A stretch of 64,000 nucleotides of DNA from Rummeliibacillus pycnus_B (GCF_050459865.1 NZ_JBCMNM010000012.1:1-64000); one strand, 5' to 3'. Numbered from the stretch's first letter, positions 8,427 to 17,496 are shown. Numbers and translations are program-made. Notes: generated by a model not told the origin, from the sequence alone.

Positions 8427-9914
8427 TTACCCTCTTTTTTCTTGTTCTAACAATTCTATCGTTCGATCGAATTCATCTTCAATGTCTTTATTTGGTCTAT
8501 ACGTAATTAAGCTAATAATTACTGCGACAATTAAACAAATGATAAAACCTGGAACAATCTCATACAGGGCCTTATGTAAATGCTCATTAGATCCCCAAAT
8601 ATAAGCAGTTGCAGCACCAGCTACCATGCCTGCGAGAGCACCCCAGTTCGTGATTTTTTTCCAATAAAGTGTTAACAAGATAATTGGACCAAACGCTGCA
8701 CCAAACCCAGCCCAAGCAAAGGATACAAGATCTAGAATTTTATTGTCTTGTTCCCACGCCAAATACATTGCTAAAACAGAAACAAGTAATACGGCCATGC
8801 GGCCCAAAAATACATATTGTTTATCTGAAGCATTTGTTTTAAATACCGCTTTATAGATATCTTCTACTAAAGCAGATGATGTAACGATTAATTGTGAAGA
8901 AATCGTACTCATGATTGCAGCTAAAATAGCCGCTAACATAATACCTGCGATAAACGGATGGAATAGTATTTGACCAAGCGCTATAAATACAGTCTCTGGA
9001 TTTTTTAAGGTTAGACCTTTTTGGTGATAATACGCAATCCCTACTAACGCAGTAGCAATCGCACCAATTAAGCTTAATAACATCCACCCGATTCCTATAC
9101 GTCGTGCTTGTTTTGTTTCTTTTACACTCTTAATAGCCATAAATCGAACAATAATATGGGGCTGTCCAAAATATCCTAGCCCCCAAGCAACCGTTGAAAT
9201 AACACCTGTCACTGTAGCTCCTGAAAATAGACTTAATAGTTTAGGATCCACTTCACGAATGGATGCTGTTGTTTCTGAAAATCCACCTGTTAAAAATACA
9301 CCAAAAATCGGGACAATAATAAGTGCTAAAAACATCACAAGTCCTTGTATAAAGTCTGTATAACTTACTGCTAAGAAGCCGCCAAATAATGTATATGCAA
9401 TGACGACACCTGAAGTTAACAATAAACCTGAATGATAGTTATATCCAAATGAACTCTCAAAAAATACTCCACCCGCAACCATTCCCGAAGAAACGTAGAA
9501 AGTAAAGAATACTAAAATGATTAAACCCGATGCAATTCTTAGTAATTTTGTTTTATCTTTTAAGCGATTATCTAAATAACTTGGAATCGTAATCGAATCA
9601 TTCGATACTTGTGTATACATCCTTAAACGTGGTGCCACAAATAACCAGTTTAAATAAGCCCCTACAGTTAAACCAATGGCAATCCACGCTTCTACTAAAC
9701 CGCTTGCATAAATTGCGCCTGGTAATCCCATTAATAACCATCCTGACATATCTGCTGCTCCAGCACTTAATGCTGTAACTGCAGGTCCTAACGATCGTCC
9801 ACCTAACATGTAATCTGTTAAATTAGACGTCTTCCGAAATGCATACCAGCCAATGACCAACATTGCGACCATATAAATAAGAATGGCCATTAATTGAAAC
9901 ATATTATCGGACAT
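8427..9914 (-). CDS. putP: Sodium/proline symporter
   Basis: Na+-coupled proline importer of the SSS (sodium:solute symporter) family in the cytoplasmic membrane. The 495-residue length and about 13 helices fit PutP/OpuE. Recognisable parts are the N-terminal DYMLGGRSLGPAVTALSAGAADMSGW-type region (sodium and proline binding helices TM1-2) and the AWGLGYFGQPHIIVRFMAIK stretch near residue 240, diagnostic of the PutP branch. I start at the ATG preceded by AAGGGGGAATCAAG. The frame seven codons longer lacks a ribosome-binding site. Proline import could serve nutrition or osmoprotection, which the sequence cannot separate. Confidence 0.93.
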   Translation of the reverse strand: MSDNMFQLMAILIYMVAMLVIGWYAFRKTSNLTDYMLGGRSLGPAVTALSAGAADMSGWLLMGLPGAIYASGLVEAWIAIGLTVGAYLNWLFVAPRLRMYTQVSNDSITIPSYLDNRLKDKTKLLRIASGLIILVFFTFYVSSGMVAGGVFFESSFGYNYHSGLLLTSGVVIAYTLFGGFLAVSYTDFIQGLVMFLALIIVPIFGVFLTGGFSETTASIREVDPKLLSLFSGATVTGVISTVAWGLGYFGQPHIIVRFMAIKSVKETKQARRIGIGWMLLSLIGAIATALVGIAYYHQKGLTLKNPETVFIALGQILFHPFIAGIMLAAILAAIMSTISSQLIVTSSALVEDIYKAVFKTNASDKQYVFLGRMAVLLVSVLAMYLAWEQDNKILDLVSFAWAGFGAAFGPIILLTLYWKKITNWGALAGMVAGAATAYIWGSNEHLHKALYEIVPGFIICLIVAVIISLITYRPNKDIEDEFDRTIELLEQEKRG

Positions 9915-9983
9915 CTTGATTCCCCCTTTGAACAACTCTGTTTTATATCCAACTTAATTTCTCGTTACAAAAACAAACCTTTT

Positions 9984-9997
9984 TATATTGCAATATA
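9984..9997. promoter_or_regulatory. 14-bp perfect palindrome upstream of putP
   Basis: TATATTGCAATATA is a perfect palindrome 70 bases upstream of the putP start. It may be an operator for an unidentified regulator. The only evidence is the symmetry and position. Confidence 0.25.
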
Positions 9998-10168
9998 GCT
10001 GGTTTCAATCTAAAGAAATTAATAATGAATATATTTAAAACTTTTTACGCCACCCCATTTAATAGAGTTCTGTATATTCTATACTATCATATTATTCTGT
10101 TATTAATAACCTTAAAAATGAATGACTATTTATTCATTTGAGTCAATTTCATAAATGCTTATTCTTAG

Positions 10169-10348
10169 TATGCCGCTCCAGATGGCGCTTTCCACTGGCG
10201 AGCGTTGAGCCTCCTCAGGGCAACAGGATGTTGGTCACGGAGTCGTTGCCACAGGACGTGGCGTTCTTAGACTCCGTTCCTTAATTGCTTCACTGCGGGG
10301 TCTCACCTTTCTCGCTTTCCCGCAGGAGTCGCCATCTTCCGCTTCATA
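10169..10348. repeat. 180-bp MITE-like element with imperfect terminal inverted repeats
   Basis: The ends are mirror images without gaps: TATG-N7-AGATGGCG at the left and CGCCATCT-N7-CATA at the right. The interior is richer in G+C than its surroundings. Its right part shares 19 identical bases with the first bases of the window, so the element is repeated in the genome. It contains no open reading frame of note and no obvious target duplication. Confidence 0.65.
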
Positions 10349-10534
10349 GATAATGTTCTCATAAATATGGCATATAACAATGGTACTTTAGTTTTCGTGA
10401 ATTCAGGCTTCATCCTATAATAATTGCTACTGTTTATCTTTTATGGTCATCCTTCTTAGCTTCTGAGTATTCATTTTATCAACGACTCATTATATAAATT
10501 AACTATTTTAAATAAAAAAAATACGTCAAACATA

Positions 10535-10562
10535 TTGACTAGTTTTCAAAACATGTTAAAAT
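10535..10562 (+). promoter_or_regulatory. Promoter of the T-box/nhaC transcript
   Basis: TTGACT, a 16-base spacer and TAAAAT. The predicted transcript starts just before the 18-bp palindrome GCTTCAACGCGTTGAAGC that opens the leader. Confidence 0.65.
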
Positions 10563-10570
10563 ACTTTATA

Positions 10571-10805
10571 GCTTCAACGCGTTGAAGCGAAAAAGTATAT
10601 TTCGAGTGATGGACCAATAGTAGTGTTGTAGATAACAGCAAATAGAGACTAGGTAGTTGCTGAAAGCCTAGGTTATTACAATGATGAATTACACCATCAG
10701 CTAAACTTGAACCAATGAAGTGGTCAAATTAACTTTGACAATTAGGGTGGTACCGCGGAGTTTTCCTTCGTCCCTTTTGATGGGATAGAAGGATTTTTTT
10801 ATGAA
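10571..10805 (+). ncRNA. T-box riboswitch, tyrosine specifier
   Basis: Uncharged tRNA binds this leader and stabilises an antiterminator, allowing nhaC expression. The invariant T-box core AGGGTGGTACCGCG is present, followed by the intrinsic terminator (TCCTTC-g-TCCC / GGGA-ta-GAAGGA, then TTTTTTT). In stem I the S-turn pair AGTA / GAA brackets a specifier loop in which GAA-T is followed by TAC and A, closed by TGATGG/CCATCA. TAC is the tyrosine codon. The variable UGGN base is U, which pairs with discriminator A73 as expected of bacterial tRNA-Tyr. Specifier assignment is by eye. Confidence 0.9.
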
Positions 10806-10867
10806 TAAATGCTCTGTCACTAGCGCGGGAAGTTAAATAGATTATTAATTTTGAAGGAGGATTTACC

Positions 10868-12253
10868 ATGTTTCGTATTCAAGCTAAGATGACACCTTCC
10901 TTTTTAGAGGCACTCATCTTAATCATTATTATTATTGCTACTATGACAATTTGTATTGCTGGTTTTGATGCAGTACCACATATGCCTATTTTAATCAGCA
11001 TTCTATTATTAATGGCATATGGTCTATATAAAAAAGTATCCTACAAAGATTTGGAGAATGGACTAGTAGAAGGTGCATCAGCAGGACTTAGCGCTATTTT
11101 CATTTTCTTCTTTATTGGGATGTTGATTAGTAGTTGGATTATGAGCGGGACAATTCCTACACTTATTTACTTAGGATTTGAAACAATTACTCCTCATTTC
11201 TTCTACGCTGTAGTATTTATCGTTACTTGTATTGTCGGAATTGCGATTGGTAGTTCTCTTACGACTACGGCAACAGTAGGAGTAGCCTTTATTGGTATGG
11301 CTAGTGCCATGGATATTTCGCTTGCGATTACTGCAGGTGCCATTGTATCTGGTGCATTCTTTGGCGATAAAATGTCACCATTATCTGATACTTGCAATTT
11401 ATCATCTACAATAATGGGCGTTGATTTATTTGAACATATCAAGAATATGTGCTGGACAACCATTCCTGCACTCATTCTTTCACTAATTTTTTATGCTATT
11501 TTGTCACCATCACAGGTATTACAAAACGCACATAAAATTACAACCTTCAAAGACGGTTTGCTTTCAACTGGAATGATTCATTGGTACACATTGATTCCAC
11601 TTTTCGTTCTTGTTTTAATGGCATTGAAAAAAGCTCCAGCTATTTTAACACTAGCAGCAAGTACTGTTGTAGCCATATTAGTTTCTTATTTCCACCATCA
11701 CTATGGATTTGGTGATGTCTTGAACATTCTATTTAATGGGTATACATCTCATACAGGTATAAAAGATATCGATTCTCTATTATCTCGCGGGGGCATCAAT
11801 AGCATGATGTTTACTGTAGGACTTGTTATTTTAGCTCTTAGTATGGGTGGCCTTTTGTTCACTCTAGGTATCATACAAGCATTACTGTCCCGTGTTGAAA
11901 AAATATTCAAAAGTGTCGGTTCTGTTGTTACAGGTGCTGCATTAACAGCTATTGGTGTGAATGCATTAATCGGGGAACAATACCTTTCAATCTTACTTAC
12001 TGGCCAAGCCTTCCAATCACAATTTCAAAAAGTAGGATTAAAGAACAAAAACTTAGCTCGTGTTGCAGAAGATGCAGGAACTGTTGTAAATCCACTGATT
12101 CCTTGGAGTGTTTGCGGAATTTTCATCACAAAAGTGTTAGCAGTATCTACGTGGGAGTACTTGCCTTTTGCATTTTTCTGCCTTCTATCACCCATATTAA
12201 CTATCATTGCTGGTTGGACTGGTAAGACTCTTACCTATATTGATAAAAAGTAA
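10868..12253 (+). CDS. nhaC: NhaC-family antiporter, candidate tyrosine transporter
   Basis: Integral membrane protein of the NhaC Na+/H+ antiporter family, 461 residues with about 12 helices. Conserved family stretches include GAFFGDKMSPLSDTCNLSS (about 160-178, ion-binding region) and AGTVVNPLIPWSVCGIF (about 400-416). It follows an excellent ribosome-binding site (GAAGGAGG). Because a T-box reading TAC controls it, its real job may be uptake of tyrosine or a precursor rather than sodium homeostasis. Comparative T-box surveys have placed some YheL/NhaC proteins in tyrosine regulons. The substrate remains an inference from the leader. Confidence 0.85.
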   Translation: MFRIQAKMTPSFLEALILIIIIIATMTICIAGFDAVPHMPILISILLLMAYGLYKKVSYKDLENGLVEGASAGLSAIFIFFFIGMLISSWIMSGTIPTLIYLGFETITPHFFYAVVFIVTCIVGIAIGSSLTTTATVGVAFIGMASAMDISLAITAGAIVSGAFFGDKMSPLSDTCNLSSTIMGVDLFEHIKNMCWTTIPALILSLIFYAILSPSQVLQNAHKITTFKDGLLSTGMIHWYTLIPLFVLVLMALKKAPAILTLAASTVVAILVSYFHHHYGFGDVLNILFNGYTSHTGIKDIDSLLSRGGINSMMFTVGLVILALSMGGLLFTLGIIQALLSRVEKIFKSVGSVVTGAALTAIGVNALIGEQYLSILLTGQAFQSQFQKVGLKNKNLARVAEDAGTVVNPLIPWSVCGIFITKVLAVSTWEYLPFAFFCLLSPILTIIAGWTGKTLTYIDKK

Positions 12254-12331
12254 CGATTGATCCTTCATCGTTTAGAAAATCCAAAATTATGATACACTTA
12301 TGCCAATGATTAAATGATAAAGAAGGCGAAG

Positions 12332-13495
12332 ATGATGGATTTTAACGAAATGAAACAGGGTTTGCTCGAGCATATATTAAAGGAAGAACTTGTATCAGCA
12401 ACCATCAGTCAACCACGTACTAAATCTAGTGATTTAAAACGGGTGAAAATGAAACCAATTAATCTAAAAGGTATTTATCATATTCAATTTGAATATCAAT
12501 ATGAACGAATTATCAAACACGAAAATATCCCTTTATCTTTGATTGGCCCTAGCTTAAACGAACTCTTTGAACAGTTCCGCCAATTCCAAGGTGAATTTAT
12601 CCGTGAAAATATTCAAGTGCAGCTTTCTAAGAAAAATAAAGTGCTATGGAAAACAGAAAAGACTGAAAAGAAAAAAGTGAATTTATCACACAACCGCAAG
12701 AAAAATTATTTACTTGATCCCGATAAGCCATATCCATTCTTAATCCGTCTAGGGGTTCAATCTCCTGAAGGTAAAGTAAAGAAACAAAAATACGATAAAT
12801 TTAAACAGATTAACCGTTTCATTGAATTTATTCATGACTCGCTTGATTACTTACCAAAAGATCGAACAATTCGTATTTTAGATTTTGGCTCTGGAAAATC
12901 TTATTTAACCTTCGCTTTATATCACTATTTAAAAGTCGAACAAGGATTAGATATTCGTGTGACAGGACTTGATTTGAAAAAAGAAGTCATTGAAGAATGT
13001 GCAAAAATCGCAAAAGACTTACAATATGACCAACTTGAATTTTTAGTTGGAGATATTAATGACTATAATGAGGAAACAGCTGTTGATATGGTCGTTACGC
13101 TTCATGCTTGCGATGTCGCAACAGATATGGCTTTAGCACGTGCTGTAAAATGGGGAGCCCGTGTTATTTTAAGCGTCCCTTGCTGTCAACACGAATTGAA
13201 CCGTCAACTTCATTCACCACAACTTGATATCATGCTACAACACGGTATCATTAAAGATCGTTTCGCAGCACTTGCTACAGATTCTATACGTGCTGAAATT
13301 TTAAATCTCGTAGGATATGATGCACAGCTCCTAGAATTTATCGATATGGAGCATACACCTAAGAATATCTTAATCCGTGCTTACTATACGGGTAAAAAAC
13401 CGACTATTGTTCAAAAAGCACGTTATAATGCATTTACCGAATTATTATCAGCCAAGCCATTTTTGGAAAATGAATTAAAAGAATATCTAGATTAA
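12332..13495 (+). CDS. SAM-dependent methyltransferase (Methyltransf_32 type)
   Basis: Class I S-adenosylmethionine methyltransferase, probably acting on RNA or protein. The N-terminal 150 residues are lysine-rich and basic, suggesting nucleic-acid binding. The SAM motif ILDFGSGKSYLTFALYHYL lies near residue 190, the acidic ribose-binding VTGLDLKKE follows, and VTLHACDVATDMAL plus SVPCCQHEL (around 265-300) are typical of the Methyltransf_32 group. I start at ATGATGG after AGAAGGCG. The upstream ATG six codons earlier has no ribosome-binding site. The gap to nhaC is short, but this gene probably has its own expression. The target is unknown. Confidence 0.8.
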   Translation: MMDFNEMKQGLLEHILKEELVSATISQPRTKSSDLKRVKMKPINLKGIYHIQFEYQYERIIKHENIPLSLIGPSLNELFEQFRQFQGEFIRENIQVQLSKKNKVLWKTEKTEKKKVNLSHNRKKNYLLDPDKPYPFLIRLGVQSPEGKVKKQKYDKFKQINRFIEFIHDSLDYLPKDRTIRILDFGSGKSYLTFALYHYLKVEQGLDIRVTGLDLKKEVIEECAKIAKDLQYDQLEFLVGDINDYNEETAVDMVVTLHACDVATDMALARAVKWGARVILSVPCCQHELNRQLHSPQLDIMLQHGIIKDRFAALATDSIRAEILNLVGYDAQLLEFIDMEHTPKNILIRAYYTGKKPTIVQKARYNAFTELLSAKPFLENELKEYLD

Positions 13496-13507
13496 TCTCT
13501 AACAAAA

Positions 13508-13543
13508 AACATGCCCCACCTTTTTGATGGGACATGTTTTTTT
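13508..13543 (+). terminator. Terminator of the methyltransferase gene
   Basis: AACATG-c-CCCA and TGGG-a-CATGTT form the stem, followed by TTTTTTTA. Confidence 0.85.
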
Positions 13544-13627
13544 ATATTTATGATTAGATTATTTAAACTTTGTTTACCGATACTGTTGATCTCTCGTGGG
13601 CGGACCGACAAGCCTATAACAGCGTCA

Positions 13628-14509
13628 TTACTTAATATACTGATTACTTACTAAATCCTTTTGTATTATTTTGGTTGGGATTTTAAACTCAACTAGCCCC
13701 ATGTATCCTGGTGCTACTTCATATTTATCAAATGCTATAACTAATTGATGGTGTTTATTAATATAGAAGTTTTGAGTTGGTTTAATATTCTTTGATCCAT
13801 CAAATGTACCATAATCTTGTCCCCCTACACCTTCTACCCAATAGGTTTTATCTTTGGATTCTTTCATTTCTTTCTTCATCTGATCCTCGATATAGTTGGA
13901 GATGGTTTTGATATAGGCATCGTCTTTGAATAGCATTGGCAGACTTAGAACGACTTTATTTTCTTTGTCCACCGTATCGTATTTCATCGTTGTTGATGAA
14001 GAGCCCACTGTGTTTACAACATATCGACCGATTGATACGAGTTGCTCGTCATTTGTTTTTACTGAGTAACCACTTTCTACACCATAATGGCCTCCACCAT
14101 TTTTCTTAATATCTGCAACGGTGTCTTTAAAATCACTATAAAGTTTTTTTCCATCTTCAATATATTTTTCGTTTAACTTAGATTCTAATTTATCATCATT
14201 TAAACCTTTAATATTTGGTACTTTAATATTTGCTTCATATGTTTCATCTTTTACTTTATATTCACGGAAAGTAAGAATTTTCGCGACTTTATTAATAACC
14301 GGTATACCATCTAATGTTTGAGCCATTGCTGGACTAATGTTCACCCCAACAGTGAAAATCGCCACTGCTGCTACAGTACTAAAAAGCCATCTTGGTACTG
14401 TTTTTTTCTTTTTTCCTTTTTTTATAGCCATCTCAATGACATCATCTAAATTGTCTGGAATAGGCATACTCTCATATTGTTTTTTTAATTCTTTTATTTT
14501 GTTATCCAT
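13628..14509 (-). CDS. rsiV: Anti-sigma factor RsiV, lysozyme sensor
   Basis: Membrane-anchored anti-sigma factor that sequesters SigV. In relatives it binds lysozyme with its extracellular domain and is then cleaved by signal peptidase and RasP. The N-terminal cytoplasmic part is about 45 residues. A single membrane helix (VPRWLFSTVAAVAIFTVGV) follows a KKGKKKK stretch and ends in an AMAQ-like signal peptidase site. The extracellular part carries the DUF4163/DUF3298 domains, with the typical NFYINKHHQLVIAFDKYEV. The start chosen overlaps the sigV stop by 8 bases, so the two are translationally coupled. Length 293, close to the usual 285. Confidence 0.85.
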   Translation of the reverse strand: MDNKIKELKKQYESMPIPDNLDDVIEMAIKKGKKKKTVPRWLFSTVAAVAIFTVGVNISPAMAQTLDGIPVINKVAKILTFREYKVKDETYEANIKVPNIKGLNDDKLESKLNEKYIEDGKKLYSDFKDTVADIKKNGGGHYGVESGYSVKTNDEQLVSIGRYVVNTVGSSSTTMKYDTVDKENKVVLSLPMLFKDDAYIKTISNYIEDQMKKEMKESKDKTYWVEGVGGQDYGTFDGSKNIKPTQNFYINKHHQLVIAFDKYEVAPGYMGLVEFKIPTKIIQKDLVSNQYIK

Positions 14510-15020
14510 GGTACTTCTCGCCTTCTTCCTCTTGTAATTCAATTCGCAAAAGCTTCAGTGCCTTGTACAATCTGGTTTTAATCGTATTCGTATTTTCATT
14601 AAGAACATAGGCCACTTCTTCTAATTTCATATCCTCAAAGTATCTTAATATAACAATTTCGCGATATTTTGTGGGTAACATCGATAAGGCTTGTTGAAGA
14701 TCAATGTTCTCATACCGATCTTCTTGAGGAGAAGTTAAATAGTGTAATGTTTCATCTTCAGTTGGTAAATGACGATTTTTCTTTAAAAAATCGAGTGATG
14801 TATTAACTACTATTCTATAAAACCAGCTTTTCAGCTTTTCCTTCTCCATTAGTTGATCATAATACTGCATAGATTTTTGAATGCTTTCTTGTACAATATC
14901 TAAAGCATCTTGCTCATTTTTAACGTAACTATACGCTAACCAATAGAGTTGCTTTTTATTTGCTCGGATAAATGATAGTAAGTCTTCATCATAGTGCATC
15001 TGCGCTTTTCTTTTTTTCAT
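14502..15020 (-). CDS. sigV: ECF RNA polymerase sigma factor SigV
   Basis: Extracytoplasmic-function sigma factor that in Bacillus drives lysozyme-resistance genes. Region 2 is visible as YVKNEQDALDIVQESIQKS (about 37-55). Region 4 runs from LPTKYREIVILRYFEDMKLEEVAYVL to ENTNTIKTRLYKALKLLR (about 115-160), including the helix that reads the -35. Both segments closely resemble B. subtilis SigV, and the partner downstream is RsiV-type. Start after AAAGGAG. An ECF-like promoter upstream suggests autoregulation. Confidence 0.87.
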   Translation of the reverse strand: MKKRKAQMHYDEDLLSFIRANKKQLYWLAYSYVKNEQDALDIVQESIQKSMQYYDQLMEKEKLKSWFYRIVVNTSLDFLKKNRHLPTEDETLHYLTSPQEDRYENIDLQQALSMLPTKYREIVILRYFEDMKLEEVAYVLNENTNTIKTRLYKALKLLRIELQEEEGEKYHG

Positions 15021-15064
15021 TCCTTAGAAGCTCCTTTAGGGAATTTTCCTGTATACGTTTAAAA

Positions 15065-15092
15065 GACGATTATACATACATAAAAAGTTTTA
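15065..15092 (-). promoter_or_regulatory. Candidate ECF (SigV-type) promoter of sigV
   Basis: On the minus strand TAAAAC is followed, after 18 bases, by CGTC. The usual ECF pattern is TGAAAC-N16/17-CGTC, so there is one -35 mismatch and a slightly long spacer. Position, about 45 bases before sigV, fits autoregulation. Confidence 0.4.
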
Positions 15093-15254
15093 CTGTAATT
15101 TATCGTAAAAAAAAATTAAATATTTTATCCATACACCTCATATATATAGGGAAGTATTGTAAAAAGTTCGAATTTTAATTTTTACGTAAAGTTGAAAATA
15201 GTTTTGTAGATTCATATATTAACTCCACTCTTTTAATTTCTTTCTCTAATTCTA

Positions 15255-15283
15255 TTGATTTTCTCGATGATAATGATTATCAT
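15255..15283 (+). promoter_or_regulatory. Promoter of efeOBU with a perfect Fur box
   Basis: TTGATT and TATCAT are separated by 17 bases. TGATAATGATTATCA, identical to the 7-1-7 Fur consensus, covers the spacer and the -10 element, so iron-loaded Fur should directly block RNA polymerase. Confidence 0.88.
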
Positions 15284-15335
15284 TACTATTAGTGGAAATG
15301 AACCGAGAAATAATTTAATAGAAAGAAGGATATGA

Positions 15336-16205
15336 ATGAAAGCGAAATCATTAACAGCCATTTTATTAGCAGGGAGCGTTGTTTTAACTGGCTGCAATAG
15401 TTCAGATACGGCTAAGAAAGATGACTCCAAGGCAAAAACAGAAGAAACAACTTCTGCAACATCCCCTGATTTACAAAAAGAAATCGAGGCATATAAAGAA
15501 TTTGCAATTGACCAAATGGACAAATTCACAATTGAAACTGAAAAATTCGTTAAAGCAGTGAAAGCTGGCGACGTCGAAAAAGCGAAAGAAATTTACCCAA
15601 CAGCTCGTATGTATTTTGAACGTTCAGAACCAATCGCAGAAAGCTTTGGCGATCTTGATCCTCGTATTGATGCTCGTCTTGCAGACTTAAAAGCAGAAGG
15701 TCAAGGTGAAGAAGACTGGACTGGTTATCATAAAATCGAATACGGCCTTTGGAAAGAAAACACGACAAAAGGTTATGAAAAAATAGCTGACCAGTTACTT
15801 GCTGACTCAAAAGAATTACGTGCTCGTGTAGAAACTGTAGACGTAACACCTGATCTTATGATGACTGGTGCTGTTGACTTATTAAACGAAGTATCTACAT
15901 CAAAGATTACAGGAGAAGAAGAAATCTATTCTCACACTGACTTGTATGACTTCAAAGCGAACGTTGAAGGTGCAGAAAAAATCTTCACTATTTTAGAAGA
16001 TCAAATCATCAATAAAGATCCTAAATTAGCAAAAGATTTAACTGAAAAATTTAAAGCAGTTAATGATTTGTTAGCAAAATATGAAACAAAAGACGGCGGT
16101 TATGTTTCATATACAAAACTAACTAAAGAAGATACTAAGGCCTTAGCAGAAGCTGTAAACCACCTAGGTGAACCATTAAGTCAAATGGGAATTATTATGG
16201 AGTGA
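15336..16205 (+). CDS. efeO: EfeO-type iron uptake lipoprotein (imelysin-like domain)
   Basis: Extracellular lipoprotein of the EfeUOB elemental iron importer. It presumably binds ferrous/ferric iron and passes it to EfeU. Lipobox Leu-Thr-Gly-Cys gives Cys20. The rest is the EfeO/peptidase-M75 helical domain, including DLDPRIDARLADLKAEGQ and WTGYHKIEYGLWKENTT near residues 105-145, whose HxxE-type motif (HKIE) is the family's metal site. The cupredoxin domain of long EfeO proteins is absent, as usual in Bacillales. First gene of efeO-efeB-efeU, under the Fur box just upstream, and seven bases before efeB. Confidence 0.9.
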   Translation: MKAKSLTAILLAGSVVLTGCNSSDTAKKDDSKAKTEETTSATSPDLQKEIEAYKEFAIDQMDKFTIETEKFVKAVKAGDVEKAKEIYPTARMYFERSEPIAESFGDLDPRIDARLADLKAEGQGEEDWTGYHKIEYGLWKENTTKGYEKIADQLLADSKELRARVETVDVTPDLMMTGAVDLLNEVSTSKITGEEEIYSHTDLYDFKANVEGAEKIFTILEDQIINKDPKLAKDLTEKFKAVNDLLAKYETKDGGYVSYTKLTKEDTKALAEAVNHLGEPLSQMGIIME

Positions 16206-16212
16206 TTGATCA

Positions 16213-17496
16213 ATGACTGAAACAAATAATGGTGAAAAATTATTAGATAAAAAAATCTCACGTAGACAAATGTTGAAAATGACCGGTGCTGGAGCTGCCG
16301 GTATTGCAATTGGCGCCTCTGGTATGGGAGGAGTTTTAAAAGCATTCGGTAAAGATTTCTTGCTGGATGATGATAGTAGCGTAGCCAATAAAGTAAACTT
16401 TTACGGTAAGCACCAATCAGGTATTGACACTGCTGTACAAACGAATATCTACTTTGCTTCTTTAAACGTTTTAGTCAAATCAAAAGCAGAGCTGCAAGAG
16501 TTGTTCAAAATGTGGACACCTCTTGCTGTTCATATGATGAATGGCGAAACAATTGGTGTGGAATATAAAAATGGTATTCTTCCACCAAAAGATACTGGTG
16601 AAGCAAAAGGACTGGATGCTCGTAATTTATCCATCACATTTGGTGTTGGACCGTCTCTATTTGAAAAGAAGGAACTTGGTCTCGCATCTCTAAAACCAAC
16701 AGAACTAAAAGACCTCCCCCATTTCCCAAAAGACCAGTTAGAAGAGGTTTATACAGGTGGGGATATTTGCATTCAAGCTTGTGCTGACGATCCACAAGTT
16801 GCATTCCATGCAGTGCGAAATCTAATTCGTGCCGCATCAGGTAAAGTTTCTATGAAATGGTCCCAAGCAGGATTCAATTCATTCCCTGTTGAAAACGGCA
16901 AAAAGCAAACACCTCGTAACTTATTTGCATTTAAAGATGGTACAGAAAATCCAATTACTTCAAGTGAAAAAGATATGAATAAGGTTGTTTGGGTACAATC
17001 CGGTGATTCTAAGCCATGGATGACAGGTGGTTCTTATTTAGTTGTCCGTCGTATACAATTACATTTAGAAACATGGGATCGTACAGCATTAAAAGAACAA
17101 GAAAATACTTTTGGTCGCCATCGTGATAGTGGCGCTCCAATTGGTAAGAAAAATGAATTTGATTCTATGGACATTGAACGTAAAGATGAAAATGGCAACT
17201 ATATTGTGCCAGAAAACTCACATGTATTCCTTGCAAAACAATCCAAAGCCCGAATCATGAGACGTTCTTATTCTTACTCATCAGGTATTGTAGATTCAAC
17301 AGGTTCTTATGATGCTGGATTAGTCTTTATATCATTCCAAAAAAATCCTGAACAATTTACTAAAATCCAAAACCAGCTTGGTCGTATGGATAAATTAAAT
17401 GAATATATTACCCATCGAGGCAGCGGAGTCTTTGCTTGCTTCCCTGGCATTAAAAAAGGGAGTTATATAGGTGAAGCATTATTTAATACGTTGTAG
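16213..17496 (+). CDS. efeB: EfeB, Tat-exported DyP-type heme peroxidase / deferrochelatase
   Basis: DyP-family heme enzyme that acts outside the membrane, oxidising ferrous iron for EfeU or releasing iron from heme. The twin-arginine signal SRRQMLK (residues 16-22) is followed by a small-residue helix, so it should leave folded through Tat. The distal motif reads FAFKDGTENP where the family usually has GFKDGT: the first glycine of GxxDG is alanine, but the catalytic aspartate is kept. The proximal heme histidine lies in NSHVFLA and the conserved MRRSYSYSSG follows. 427 residues is normal. It overlaps efeU by 26 bases. Confidence 0.92.
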   Translation: MTETNNGEKLLDKKISRRQMLKMTGAGAAGIAIGASGMGGVLKAFGKDFLLDDDSSVANKVNFYGKHQSGIDTAVQTNIYFASLNVLVKSKAELQELFKMWTPLAVHMMNGETIGVEYKNGILPPKDTGEAKGLDARNLSITFGVGPSLFEKKELGLASLKPTELKDLPHFPKDQLEEVYTGGDICIQACADDPQVAFHAVRNLIRAASGKVSMKWSQAGFNSFPVENGKKQTPRNLFAFKDGTENPITSSEKDMNKVVWVQSGDSKPWMTGGSYLVVRRIQLHLETWDRTALKEQENTFGRHRDSGAPIGKKNEFDSMDIERKDENGNYIVPENSHVFLAKQSKARIMRRSYSYSSGIVDSTGSYDAGLVFISFQKNPEQFTKIQNQLGRMDKLNEYITHRGSGVFACFPGIKKGSYIGEALFNTL

